From: an uncultured Alphaproteobacteria bacterium
Lineage (GTDB): Bacteria; Pseudomonadota; Alphaproteobacteria; Rs-D84
Assembly: GCA_937888635.1 (NCBI GenBank)
Contig: CALARG010000018.1
Span: 1-23,307, forward strand
Direction: 5' to 3'
DNA length: 23,307 nt
Shown: in pieces, positions 13,307 through 21,230 of the stretch
Numbering within the stretch: position 1 is the first letter of the stretch
How the letters are laid out: every line of letters begins with the position of its first letter
Notes under the pieces: model-generated
What the model saw: the letters and a program-made list of their open reading frames with translations, nothing else
The model's database searches: none
Told to the model about the DNA's origin: nothing
Program-made: the position numbers and the translations under genes

Positions 13307-14329
13307 TTATTTTCTGATTTTTATTTCAGATTTTATTTTGCTGATTTTGGCTGGAATTTTTTCTTTGGCTTCAGCCAGCCATCTTTTCATACGACTGCGC
13401 AACCAGCGTTCATAGATAAAGAACAAACTGCCCACCCCAATCAATGGCAAGACATAGTAAATAATACGATATGCCAACAGTGCGCCGAATATGCTGGCCT
13501 TGTCTACTGTATCGGGCAATGCCAACAAGAAAACACTTTCAAACACACCAATTCCACCTGGAACCTGGCTGAATACGCCGGTTGTTTGCGCGATTGCGAA
13601 CAGTCCCATAAACACCACAAATGGAATTTCAACAAATGGTATCATACAGAAATACAGCACCAATCCCGCCAACACACTGTCTGTTATACCCAACAATGTT
13701 TGCGCCGTTGCCATTTTTGTTGATGGTATTTGGAATTTTATTTGGCCTATTTTTATACTTTTTTTATGAAAGATGATGGTGGTTGCAAAATATGCCAACA
13801 GTGTTACCGCACAGAATATAAACAGTGCGTTCATACCCACGCTGGCACCAATAGAGTTATTAAATAATTCGCGTGGAATCAGGAAATAACTGATTACAAC
13901 AATCGCAGATGCCCCCAGGAAATATGTAAATCCTGATATCGTCAGCATTTTTAAAATATCGCCCCCGCGAATACGCCAACGCGTATACAGGCGATAACGA
14001 ATTGCGCCACCACTGACCACTGCATGCCCGGCATTATTGCTGATTGCGAACCCCAGCATTCCCGCCAGCATCCATTTCCACCATGTGACTTTTCCCCCGA
14101 CATAGTTCAACGCCAGAAAATCATACAGCGACAGCGCTAAATACCCTGCAAAACAAGATACGCATGCCAACACCAGGTTTATAAATGGAATATCTAATAC
14201 CGCCCGCGCAATATCCCCCAGGCTGTAATCACGCAATTGCCACCACAGCATCCCTGCGGCCAATATAAAAAAGAAGATGCCTGAATAACTGATAACTTTT
14301 TTTACCAGGCGTTTTGCCTTAACTGACAT
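13307..14329 (-). CDS. YbhN / LPG-synthase-type integral membrane protein
   Basis: The 340-aa product has about eight hydrophobic helices and the family core GFAISNNAGHAVVSGGAIRYRLYTRWRI (residues about 90-120), as in the flippase-like membrane region of lysylphosphatidylglycerol synthases and E. coli YbhN. It lacks the cytosolic aminoacyl-transferase domain, so it is probably a lipid-flippase-like or envelope protein rather than an LPG synthase. The C-terminus is short and basic. The ATG at 14329 is preferred over the upstream 14380 start because AAAGGA lies 5-6 nt before it. The neighbours are unrelated housekeeping genes. Confidence 0.8.
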   Translation of the reverse strand: MSVKAKRLVKKVISYSGIFFFILAAGMLWWQLRDYSLGDIARAVLDIPFINLVLACVSCFAGYLALSLYDFLALNYVGGKVTWWKWMLAGMLGFAISNNAGHAVVSGGAIRYRLYTRWRIRGGDILKMLTISGFTYFLGASAIVVISYFLIPRELFNNSIGASVGMNALFIFCAVTLLAYFATTIIFHKKSIKIGQIKFQIPSTKMATAQTLLGITDSVLAGLVLYFCMIPFVEIPFVVFMGLFAIAQTTGVFSQVPGGIGVFESVFLLALPDTVDKASIFGALLAYRIIYYVLPLIGVGSLFFIYERWLRSRMKRWLAEAKEKIPAKISKIKSEIKIRK

Positions 14330-14352
14330 AAAAATCCTTTTACCAGCATAAT

Positions 14353-14380
14353 ATTCTACTGATATTAGAAAAAAAAGCAA
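14353..14380 (-). promoter_or_regulatory. Possible promoter of the YbhN-like gene
   Basis: - strand -35 TTGCTT (14380-14375), 16-nt spacer, -10 TAGAAT (14358-14353), about 24 nt before the chosen ATG. The placement supports the start at 14329, since the 14380 start would overlap the -35 box. Confidence 0.4.
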
Positions 14381-14396
14381 ACCTAAAAAACAAATC

Positions 14397-14423
14397 TAAA
14401 AAAACGCCCCTGATTTTGGGGCG
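14397..14423 (-). terminator. Terminator of the DUF378 gene
   Basis: - strand stem CGCCCC (14423-14418) / GGGGCG (14410-14405) with a 7-nt loop, followed by a run of seven T (the A run at 14398-14404 on the + strand). It lies 30 nt after the small membrane protein stop. Confidence 0.8.
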
Positions 14424-14452
14424 CGGACATGAAACTAAAATTACGCGTTTGT

Positions 14453-14665
14453 TTATCGGTCGCGTGATACCGGTCTGTCAATAAACATCCATATCAACCA
14501 TATCAATGCGGCGATACCGATGATTGCATAAACGATATTGCTGGCCAATGTTGCCGGCCCAAACAAAAATGCAACCAAGTCAAAACCAAAGATACCAACC
14601 AATCCCCAGTTCAGGGCACCGATAAATGTCAATGGAATCAGAACATAGTTCGTTAGTCCTCTCAT
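14453..14665 (-). CDS. DUF378 family small membrane protein (70 aa)
   Basis: The sequence MRGLTNYVLIPLTFIGALNW followed by GLVGIFGFDLVAFLFG and a second hydrophobic helix ending LIWLIWMF is a clear DUF378 protein: two membrane helices with the conserved 'GalNWGLvG.f.fdlva.lfg' core. Function is unknown. The start has AAGGAG 9 nt upstream. It is a single-gene unit with its own promoter and terminator. Confidence 0.88.
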   Translation of the reverse strand: MRGLTNYVLIPLTFIGALNWGLVGIFGFDLVAFLFGPATLASNIVYAIIGIAALIWLIWMFIDRPVSRDR

Positions 14666-14694
14666 CTCTTTTTTCTCCTTTTCAAGGTTTGTTG

Positions 14695-14712
14695 TGTCTT
14701 GATATTAAGACA
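14695..14712 (-). promoter_or_regulatory. Inverted repeat in the DUF378 leader
   Basis: TGTCTT (14695-14700) / AAGACA (14707-14712) around GATATT lies between the -10 box and the ribosome site of the small membrane protein. It could be an operator or a leader hairpin; nothing distinguishes these. Confidence 0.35.
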
Positions 14713-14717
14713 AGATG

Positions 14718-14746
14718 ATTATAACTCTTTTTAAATTATACAACAA
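14718..14746 (-). promoter_or_regulatory. Promoter of the DUF378 gene
   Basis: - strand -35 TTGTTG (14746-14741), 17-nt spacer, consensus -10 TATAAT (14723-14718). The transcript would start near 14711, giving a leader of about 45 nt. Confidence 0.65.
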
Positions 14747-14749
14747 TCG

Positions 14750-14780
14750 GAATAAAAGCACAGGAATTGCTTCCTGTGCT
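14750..14780 (-). terminator. Terminator of the ATPase-glycosyltransferase operon
   Basis: Perfect 10-bp stem AGCACAGGAA (14757-14766) / TTCCTGTGCT (14771-14780) with a TTGC loop. On the - strand it is followed by TTTTATT. It lies about 40 nt after the glycosyltransferase stop. Confidence 0.78.
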
Positions 14781-14822
14781 TGCGAATTCTGCATAATACT
14801 CGTTCGCGTTGCCGCATGTTTT

Positions 14823-15758
14823 TTAATTTTCTGCCTTACTTAATGTATCGCTTACAAATTTTTGCACTCGTTCATTTAACCCGTACGGCGAATAGTTGCG
14901 TCTAATAAACCGACGCAACATACCGAAACATTTATCCTTGTTCTTATCCCCAGAATACCTAAGTGCCGCCGCCAACATTCCCGGCATCATCACCCCCCAG
15001 AACCAATCGCGTTGCGCCCAGAACACATTATGTTTATTTGTGTATTTGAAATATCTCTCCAGAATTTTCAATGGGTCCAGGTTTAATTTATTTTGTTGAT
15101 ATGCCACATTCATAATAGAACCTGCGCGTCTGCGATATTGATATACAATATCTTCAATAAATCCAACGCGCCTGGCGACAGAGCAAAATGCCGGCCAGAA
15201 AAATTCATCTTCGTGCTTTAGTCCGTTTGGAAATGTCAATTTATTATCAACGATTACATCGCGCCGAAATATTTTACCCCATGCACTGCCATAGCAAATA
15301 TATTTACTGTTTGCTGGTATATCAAATGCGCCAACAGATGGCACGCGAAAGAATTTTGCATCGGATTCTTTTAAATCGTGGTTTGCTTCATATATGACAT
15401 TGATATTTCCAACAACGACATCTGTTTTAAGTTCTGTGATTGCATTGTACATCTTTTCACATGTGTCCGACATAAACATATCATCAGAATCACAAAACAT
15501 GATATATGGCGCACGCGCATACCGCATTCCATGATTGCGGCTGTACGACAGACCGCGATTGCGCCAGTTTTTAACAATCCGTATGCGTTCATCGCGCGCG
15601 GCAAAGTCTTTGACAATCTGCATAGATTTATCTTTGCCACAATCATCAACACAAATAATTTCAATGTCCGACAGTGTTTGGGTCACCAACGATTGCATAC
15701 AATCCCTGACATACTGTTCAACATTGTAAATTGGAACGATTACGGATATTTTTGGCAT
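14823..15758 (-). CDS. Family 2 glycosyltransferase
   Basis: The 311-aa enzyme has a GT-A fold: MPKISVIVPIYNVEQYVRDC at the N-terminus, IICVDDCGKDKS, RGLSYSRNHGMRYA, and the metal-binding DXD motif as FCDSDD (88-93). Such enzymes move a sugar from a nucleotide donor to an envelope polysaccharide or lipid. The C-terminal part includes WFWGVMMPGMLAAALRY and a basic end. I chose the ATG at 15758 with a GGGGG ribosome site; it begins 1 nt after the P-ATPase stop, so translation is coupled. The acceptor cannot be read from sequence. Confidence 0.88.
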   Translation of the reverse strand: MPKISVIVPIYNVEQYVRDCMQSLVTQTLSDIEIICVDDCGKDKSMQIVKDFAARDERIRIVKNWRNRGLSYSRNHGMRYARAPYIMFCDSDDMFMSDTCEKMYNAITELKTDVVVGNINVIYEANHDLKESDAKFFRVPSVGAFDIPANSKYICYGSAWGKIFRRDVIVDNKLTFPNGLKHEDEFFWPAFCSVARRVGFIEDIVYQYRRRAGSIMNVAYQQNKLNLDPLKILERYFKYTNKHNVFWAQRDWFWGVMMPGMLAAALRYSGDKNKDKCFGMLRRFIRRNYSPYGLNERVQKFVSDTLSKAEN

Positions 15759-15759
15759 A

Positions 15760-18375
15760 TTACCCCCGTTTATAAATGCGCGAAATTGCAATTCTGACAA
15801 AGTTAATTGGAATTATCATCAACGACAACGCAAATACTATCAACCACTGTTGCGCAGACAATGGTTCCAGTTGCAGCATACTGCCCCCGAATGTCACACA
15901 GAACATTGTTGCCGCTACCACCCCAATTGCCACCATAATAAACATTGGGTTTGTACGAATGCGTGCAAGCAGATTAAATCCATCAACGCGTACACAGAAT
16001 CCATTTACAATCGCCATTATAACCAGCAATGCAAACCGTGCCGACATATACGCCGTCGCTGTGTCAAAGTATCTGTGTATAAATGGCAATTCCATCAATC
16101 CGAAAACTGCGACAAACCCCAGTGTTGTCCATATAACCTGGGTCAACACGCGCTTTGAAATCAGTGGCGCATTTTTCCCCAACGCAGGTTCTGTCATATA
16201 TTCCGGGCGCGATGGTTCCCCACCAAACGCCAGTGAATTTAAACTGTCCATAACAATATTAATTATCAGGATTTGAACGGCGGTAAACGCATCAAATCCA
16301 TACAGAATTGGGAACAATATACTTAAAATCACCAACGAGAAATTAATTGGCAACTGGAATTTCAAGAAATTCTTGACATTATGCACAAATGTCCGCCCCA
16401 ACAGTATGCTGTTTGCAATTGATATAAAGTTATTATCAGTAATAATAATATCACTGGATTCCTTGCATACATCTGTACCATCGCCCATGGCAAATCCAAC
16501 ATCTGCGCGTTTCAATGCCGGCGCATCATTCGTTCCATCGCCACACATACCAATACACAGGTTCAGTGATTGTGCCAATTTGACAATACGCAATTTTGTT
16601 GCCGGTGTTGCGCGTGCAATCACACGAATGTTGGGCAGCATTTTTATCGCTTCATCATCTGATATTGCGTCTAATTCCGCTGCCGTCACCGCAATGTCTT
16701 TGTCAGACGATATAATCTGACAGTCTGTTGCAATTGCGCGTGCAGTATCCAAAATATCCCCTGTTATCATCATAACCTGAACGCCCGAAATGTTCATTGC
16801 GCGCACAACATCTGGCACGCCTGGGCGCACATCATCGCGCATCGCAACCAGTGAAACAAACACCAAATCATCGGGCAGGGCATCTGTATCCCATGCGCCA
16901 TCTGGCGAATATGCCGTTGCAACCAATCGCATCGCGCGGGCAGCGTTTTGCTTAATCAGGTTATTTATTTTCGCTTTGCTTAATTTTTGAATTTCTCCAT
17001 TTTCATCAATGTATGTTTTTGTGCGTGCCAAAATAACCTCTGGCGCGCCCAGAAAGTACGAAACGCCATTTGATGTCAGTGCGCCTGAAAACTTATTCGC
17101 GCTGTTAAATGCGATTTTATCGGCCAGTACTGTTTCTTGTTGAATCTTGTTTATTGCATCTGCATATGGTCGCATTGCCTTAAACAGTGCGCGACTGGTC
17201 ATATTTCCGCCGATTAAGTCCCCATCTGGCCCATACGTCACACCGGCAACCATCGCAATATTTTTAATAAATAAATCCTTGGCATGATTTCCTGTCACCT
17301 GGTCAAAAGTCATATCTGTGCCATCACCAACATAATTATGCAAAGGCTCTAAAAATCCCCGTGTCAGTGTGCCTGTTTTATCGGTGCACAGTATTTGAAT
17401 ATTACCGGCTTCGGGTATTTTATGTGGATTTTTCGCCAATATATTGCTTTTAATCATCGTGTTGACATTTTGTCCCGTAATAATTCCGATGATAAAAGGC
17501 AACCCTTCGGGCACCGCCGCCACAAATATTGTCAGCGCAACCGTCAAGGATGTAAATATTGTATAAATCAAACCCGCGCCACCGGTCGTCCCATGCAGAT
17601 TTACCGCCAACAAAACACCAAAGATTATAATTGCACAGACCGAACCAATTTTACTAATCAGTGCCGCCAGGTTATCCAATTGAATTTGCAGCGTTGTCTT
17701 TACTTCGTCAATTGCATTCAACGACGACATTATCTTTGCGTTTTCTGTTTCTGCCCCAATCTTAGTCACACACATTTTTCCTTCGCCTGACAGAACCGTT
17801 GTCCCAGAAAATACCAAGTGTGCATCAACATAACTGTCCGCGGTAATTTGTGCATTGCGATTGTATTTATAGTTCTCAGGCACGGGTGTTTTTTCGGCTT
17901 CAGCACTTTCGCCATTTAAGATTGCATTGTTAACACTGACGGCACCATCGGCCAAGTATCCATCTGCACAGATTGTTTCGCCGGCGGCAATCAACACAAT
18001 ATCGCCCACAACAACATCAACACTGTCAATATGTTGCACAACGCCATCACGAATAACATTCGCATATAACTGTGAAGACTTTAATCGCAACTGTTCTGCA
18101 CTGCGTTGTGTCTTTAATTTTGTCCACACTGTTGTTGTTGCCACCACCAACAACACAATACCGATACCTATTGCCTCAGAAATACTGCCGTATCCACTTA
18201 CCCCCAGGCCGATAAATATAACCATCATCAATAATAAAATCAGGTTCAGTTTATCCTGAAAAACCTCTACAAAGAATTGCCATGCTGTTTTTAACTTTGG
18301 CTGTGGCATTTGGTTTTTACCGTATTTTTGCCGACTTTCTAAGACCTGTGCCTGTGTTAAACCGCGTAAATTCAT
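15760..18375 (-). CDS. P-type ATPase, Ca2+-transporting type (P2)
   Basis: The 871-aa pump shows all core elements: N-terminal cation-ATPase domain (GLTQAQVLESRQKYGKNQ), actuator NGES at 154-157 (usually TGES), PEGLP at 289-293 in the ion-binding helix, phosphorylation site DKTGTLT with D332, nucleotide domain, hinge CGDGTNDAPALKRADVGFAM from 611, and a C-terminal helix bundle. PEGLP points to the P2A/P2B calcium-type rather than heavy-metal pumps. Its role is probably Ca2+ (or Mn2+) export across the inner membrane. The T-to-N change in the TGES loop is unusual, though the catalytic Glu is kept. It is co-transcribed with the downstream glycosyltransferase. Confidence 0.92.
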   Translation of the reverse strand: MNLRGLTQAQVLESRQKYGKNQMPQPKLKTAWQFFVEVFQDKLNLILLLMMVIFIGLGVSGYGSISEAIGIGIVLLVVATTTVWTKLKTQRSAEQLRLKSSQLYANVIRDGVVQHIDSVDVVVGDIVLIAAGETICADGYLADGAVSVNNAILNGESAEAEKTPVPENYKYNRNAQITADSYVDAHLVFSGTTVLSGEGKMCVTKIGAETENAKIMSSLNAIDEVKTTLQIQLDNLAALISKIGSVCAIIIFGVLLAVNLHGTTGGAGLIYTIFTSLTVALTIFVAAVPEGLPFIIGIITGQNVNTMIKSNILAKNPHKIPEAGNIQILCTDKTGTLTRGFLEPLHNYVGDGTDMTFDQVTGNHAKDLFIKNIAMVAGVTYGPDGDLIGGNMTSRALFKAMRPYADAINKIQQETVLADKIAFNSANKFSGALTSNGVSYFLGAPEVILARTKTYIDENGEIQKLSKAKINNLIKQNAARAMRLVATAYSPDGAWDTDALPDDLVFVSLVAMRDDVRPGVPDVVRAMNISGVQVMMITGDILDTARAIATDCQIISSDKDIAVTAAELDAISDDEAIKMLPNIRVIARATPATKLRIVKLAQSLNLCIGMCGDGTNDAPALKRADVGFAMGDGTDVCKESSDIIITDNNFISIANSILLGRTFVHNVKNFLKFQLPINFSLVILSILFPILYGFDAFTAVQILIINIVMDSLNSLAFGGEPSRPEYMTEPALGKNAPLISKRVLTQVIWTTLGFVAVFGLMELPFIHRYFDTATAYMSARFALLVIMAIVNGFCVRVDGFNLLARIRTNPMFIMVAIGVVAATMFCVTFGGSMLQLEPLSAQQWLIVFALSLMIIPINFVRIAISRIYKRG

Positions 18376-18408
18376 TATAATCTATCCTTTCTTGTATCAA
18401 TAATCTGT

Positions 18409-18437
18409 GTTATACACATTTTGAATAATAAATACAA
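18409..18437 (-). promoter_or_regulatory. Promoter of the P-ATPase operon
   Basis: - strand -35 TTGTAT (18437-18432), 17-nt spacer, -10 TATAAC (18414-18409), about 34 nt before the ATG, which has an AAAGGA ribosome site. Confidence 0.6.
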
Positions 18438-18457
18438 GGGCTAAAAAAAACAAATCC

Positions 18458-18489
18458 CCTGTTGACAATTTTACATAAAACAGGATAAT
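18458..18489 (+). promoter_or_regulatory. Promoter of the second glycosyltransferase, with inverted repeat
   Basis: + strand -35 TTGACA (18462-18467), 16-nt spacer, -10 GATAAT (18484-18489). An inverted repeat CCTGTT (18458-18463) / AACAGG (18479-18484) overlaps the ends of both boxes and could be an operator. It diverges from the P-ATPase promoter about 25 bp away. Confidence 0.6.
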
Positions 18490-18521
18490 GATATCAGAAT
18501 AAATTTTACAGGGAAATTGCA

Positions 18522-19298
18522 ATGACCGCACCACGTATTTCAGTTTTGATGACCGCATATAATGCAGAAAAATATCTTGCCCAGGCGATTGAGTCTATTT
18601 TAAACCAGACATATACAGATTACGAATTTATCATAATAAATGACGGCAGTACGGATGATACCCCTAATATCATACAACGGTATGCCGACCAGGACAGTCG
18701 TATCATATTTGTTAATAACAAACAAAACCAGGGGTTAATCGCTGTTTTGAACCAGGGGTTGGACATGGCGCGTGGTGAATTTATTGCACGCATGGACGCA
18801 GATGATATCAGTCTGCCCCAACGCTTTGCCAAGCAGGTTGCATACCTGGATGCGAATCCCGATGTTGGGGTTTTGGGAACATTGATACACGGTTTTGATA
18901 AAGTGGATGCGCCTGGGATTCAAATTCCGGTGGTGACAGTCTTTGATATGTTGCAACAAAACTATATTGCCCACCCCAGCGTTATGATGCGCAAGGCATT
19001 GCTGGACAAATACAATTTGCGTTACAATCCTGATTACAAGCACTGTGAAGACCTGGAATTATGGTCGCGTATGGTTTTTCTGACAAAATTTCATAATATT
19101 ATGGAAGTGTTGCTGATGTATCGTGTAACTGGTAATAATATCAGTACACAAAATTGGGATTTGCAACAGGCAACAACTGCAAAAATACGTAATAATCTGC
19201 GTCGCAGATTGGCCGCATCTGGTCAGTTAAAACTGGATGATTTTGGTTTTTCATCAAACACAACTGCTGGCGCAGAAAAGATTTCATTATACGATTAA
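18522..19298 (+). CDS. Family 2 glycosyltransferase
   Basis: The 258-aa GT-A enzyme has ISVLMTAYNAEKYLAQAIES, FIIINDGSTDDT (36-47), a DXD motif in ARMDADD (89-95) and the probable catalytic ED at 176-177 (CEDLELWSRM). It is a single-domain cytoplasmic transferase, likely for surface glycan. It differs clearly from the other GT2 gene in the window, so it is not a recent duplicate. The start has a GGGA ribosome site and a strong promoter upstream. Confidence 0.9.
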   Translation: MTAPRISVLMTAYNAEKYLAQAIESILNQTYTDYEFIIINDGSTDDTPNIIQRYADQDSRIIFVNNKQNQGLIAVLNQGLDMARGEFIARMDADDISLPQRFAKQVAYLDANPDVGVLGTLIHGFDKVDAPGIQIPVVTVFDMLQQNYIAHPSVMMRKALLDKYNLRYNPDYKHCEDLELWSRMVFLTKFHNIMEVLLMYRVTGNNISTQNWDLQQATTAKIRNNLRRRLAASGQLKLDDFGFSSNTTAGAEKISLYD

Positions 19299-19315
19299 AA
19301 ACCGATAAAATCGCT

Positions 19316-19343
19316 TTGACATAAATATTGTTTTTGTTGTAAT
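19316..19343 (+). promoter_or_regulatory. Promoter of the lrgA-lrgB-SIMPL operon
   Basis: -35 TTGACA (19316-19321), 16-nt spacer, -10 TGTAAT (19338-19343), giving a leader of about 20 nt before the GTG start. Confidence 0.65.
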
Positions 19344-19370
19344 CTGTGCATTGTAATTGGGGGGCAATGC

Positions 19371-19739
19371 GTGAAATACATTTTTCAGTTTTGTATTCTT
19401 ATGGTTTTTGTGTTGCTGGGCGAAGTGTGTGAACATTTCATCCCCCTGCCAATCGCGGGCAGTATCTATGGCCTGGTTCTATTATTCTTGGCGTTGGTGT
19501 TTGGGGTTGTTAAATTACACTGGGTTGAAGATGTCGCGAACTGGTTTCATAACACTATGTCTTTGTTCTTTGTTGCGCCTGCGGTGGCGGTTATTGATAT
19601 CTGGGGCGACATTGCGGATATTTGGTGGATTTTGGTCTTGCTGATGGTTGCAGCATACCTGGTGACAATGATAACAACGGGCATAACCGCCGACGCATTA
19701 ATACATGATTCAGATAAAAAACGGGGGCGCAAAAAATGA
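19371..19739 (+). CDS. lrgA: LrgA/CidA family holin-like membrane protein
   Basis: The 122-aa product has four hydrophobic helices and the family pattern LGEVCEHFIPLPIAGSIYGLVLL followed by WFHNTMSLFFVAPAVAVID. CidA/LrgA proteins are holin-like and act with LrgB in membrane permeability, autolysis or metabolite export. The start is GTG behind a run of six G; a nearby ATG at 19367 is out of frame. The gene overlaps lrgB by 4 nt (ATGA), so the two are co-translated. Confidence 0.88.
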   Translation: MKYIFQFCILMVFVLLGEVCEHFIPLPIAGSIYGLVLLFLALVFGVVKLHWVEDVANWFHNTMSLFFVAPAVAVIDIWGDIADIWWILVLLMVAAYLVTMITTGITADALIHDSDKKRGRKK

Positions 19740-20434
19740 CAGAATTTCTGGCGGCATCCCCTTACTTTGGGGTTGTGTTAACATTATCTATGTTTTCATT
19801 GGCGTACTTAATTAACCGTCGTTGGCCATCACCATTTACAACGCCTTTGTTTCTGGCGACTGTATTTGTAGTATTGATATTGCTGGAAACGGGTATTTCT
19901 TATTCAGATTACAACGCGGGCGCAAAGTACATAACATATTTTTTGGTGCCTTTAACCGTGTCTTTTGCAGTTCCTATGTATAAACAGTTGCCACTGCTGC
20001 GGCGGCATGCGTTGTCAATATTATTTGCAATATTACTTGGGGTTGCCTGTTCTGTGCTGACGGTTATATTTATATGCATATTCTTTGGGCTGGGCGATAT
20101 TATTGCGCGTTCGTTGGTGTCAATATCTGTGACAACTGCGATTGCGATTGGAATTACAGAAAAACTGGGTGGTGTGATTGCTATAACTGTGTCATCTGTG
20201 ATTGTGACGGGTATTTTGGGCGCATCGGTCAGTGATATTGTCTGTCGCAAAATCGGCCTGCGCAATCCAATTGCACGCGGCCTGGCCATTGGGAATGCAT
20301 CACATGTTGCTGGCACGGCCAAGGCGATGCAGATGGGCCCAATAGAAGGCGCATTAAGCAGCCTGGCCATCGTTCTGTCTGGATTGATGACGGCGGTGAT
20401 TGCGCCATTGGCAATATGGGCATTTTTTGGATAA
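19736..20434 (+). CDS. lrgB: LrgB/CidB family membrane protein
   Basis: The 232-aa product has about six or seven membrane segments and family motifs ALSILFAILLGV, SVTTAIAIGITEKLGG, and RGLAIGNASHVAGTAKAMQMG (family pattern 'iG.~sHgiGTa.a'). It is the partner of LrgA. In bacteria and plants members transport glycolate/pyruvate-type acids or modulate murein hydrolase activity; which applies here is unknown. It is followed 22 nt later by the SIMPL-domain gene. Confidence 0.9.
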   Translation: MTEFLAASPYFGVVLTLSMFSLAYLINRRWPSPFTTPLFLATVFVVLILLETGISYSDYNAGAKYITYFLVPLTVSFAVPMYKQLPLLRRHALSILFAILLGVACSVLTVIFICIFFGLGDIIARSLVSISVTTAIAIGITEKLGGVIAITVSSVIVTGILGASVSDIVCRKIGLRNPIARGLAIGNASHVAGTAKAMQMGPIEGALSSLAIVLSGLMTAVIAPLAIWAFFG

Positions 20435-20456
20435 ATAACATAAACAGGGGGAAAAT

Positions 20457-21203
20457 ATGAAGGCGATTAATAAACTAAAATCAATACCTGGTATTTGGGT
20501 TTCTGTATTGGCGATTGGTATTGCGTTGGGTGGATATTTTATTGGCGATGGAATTTATCGCGCAATATCTGCCCGCACTGTCACGGTCAAGGGGCTGGCC
20601 GAACGCGATGTTGTTGCAGATACGGCCGTTTGGAATATCAAAATAAACGGTGTTGGTGGCGACCTGGGCGTTTTACAGTCACAAATAGATACAGACATCG
20701 CCCAAATTCACGCGTTTTTGATTGATGCAGGCTTTGCACCATCTGATATTCAGAATCTGCGGGTTCATGTGCGTGATAAATACGCCGGCTATTCCGATGC
20801 CGAATTGCGTGCGCAAAATAATGATGGTCGCTATGTAATTGATACCGGTGTAATGGTGCGTTCCAATAATGTTCAACTGGTTGACAGCGTATCGCGCCGA
20901 ATGGGGGAATTGGTGCGCCGTGGTATTACGGTCACCGAAGACTATTCAGGCCCAATTTATATTTTCAATGGGCTGAATGATATCAAAATTTCAATGATTG
21001 AACAGGCGACCAAGAACGCCACCGCTGCCGGCGAACAATTTGCCAAAGATGCAGATGCGCGCCTGGGGAAAATCAAAAGTGCAAACCAGGGTGTATTCAG
21101 TATTGAATCCCGCGATCCAACCGACACCTGGTCATCTAACGAGCGTCAGGCAATAAATAAAAAGGTTCGCGTTGTCGCAACAATAACATTTTATCTGAAA
21201 TAA
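20457..21203 (+). CDS. SIMPL (DUF541) domain envelope protein
   Basis: The 248-aa product has one N-terminal membrane helix (residues about 12-30), then the domain that starts ISARTVTVKGLAERDVVADT and continues AVWNIKINGVGGD, with the repeat-like NLRVHVRDKYAG and a conserved end QAINKKVRVVATITFYL. SIMPL proteins are oligomeric periplasmic or membrane-anchored proteins linked to stress tolerance; the biochemical role is not settled. It probably sits in the same operon as lrgAB and ends at the shared terminator. The ribosome site is GGGGG. Confidence 0.85.
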   Translation: MKAINKLKSIPGIWVSVLAIGIALGGYFIGDGIYRAISARTVTVKGLAERDVVADTAVWNIKINGVGGDLGVLQSQIDTDIAQIHAFLIDAGFAPSDIQNLRVHVRDKYAGYSDAELRAQNNDGRYVIDTGVMVRSNNVQLVDSVSRRMGELVRRGITVTEDYSGPIYIFNGLNDIKISMIEQATKNATAAGEQFAKDADARLGKIKSANQGVFSIESRDPTDTWSSNERQAINKKVRVVATITFYLK

Positions 21204-21230
21204 AAAAATGCCCATTTGGGCATTTTTTTT
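21203..21230. terminator. Bidirectional terminator between the SIMPL gene and ligA
   Basis: Stem ATGCCCA (21208-21214) / TGGGCAT (21217-21223) flanked by seven A on the left and eight T on the right. It serves both convergent genes. Confidence 0.88.

Noticed and set aside
14823..19298. The two GT2 genes as a duplicated pair
   Set aside because: They share only general GT-A motifs and differ in length and C-terminal sequence.
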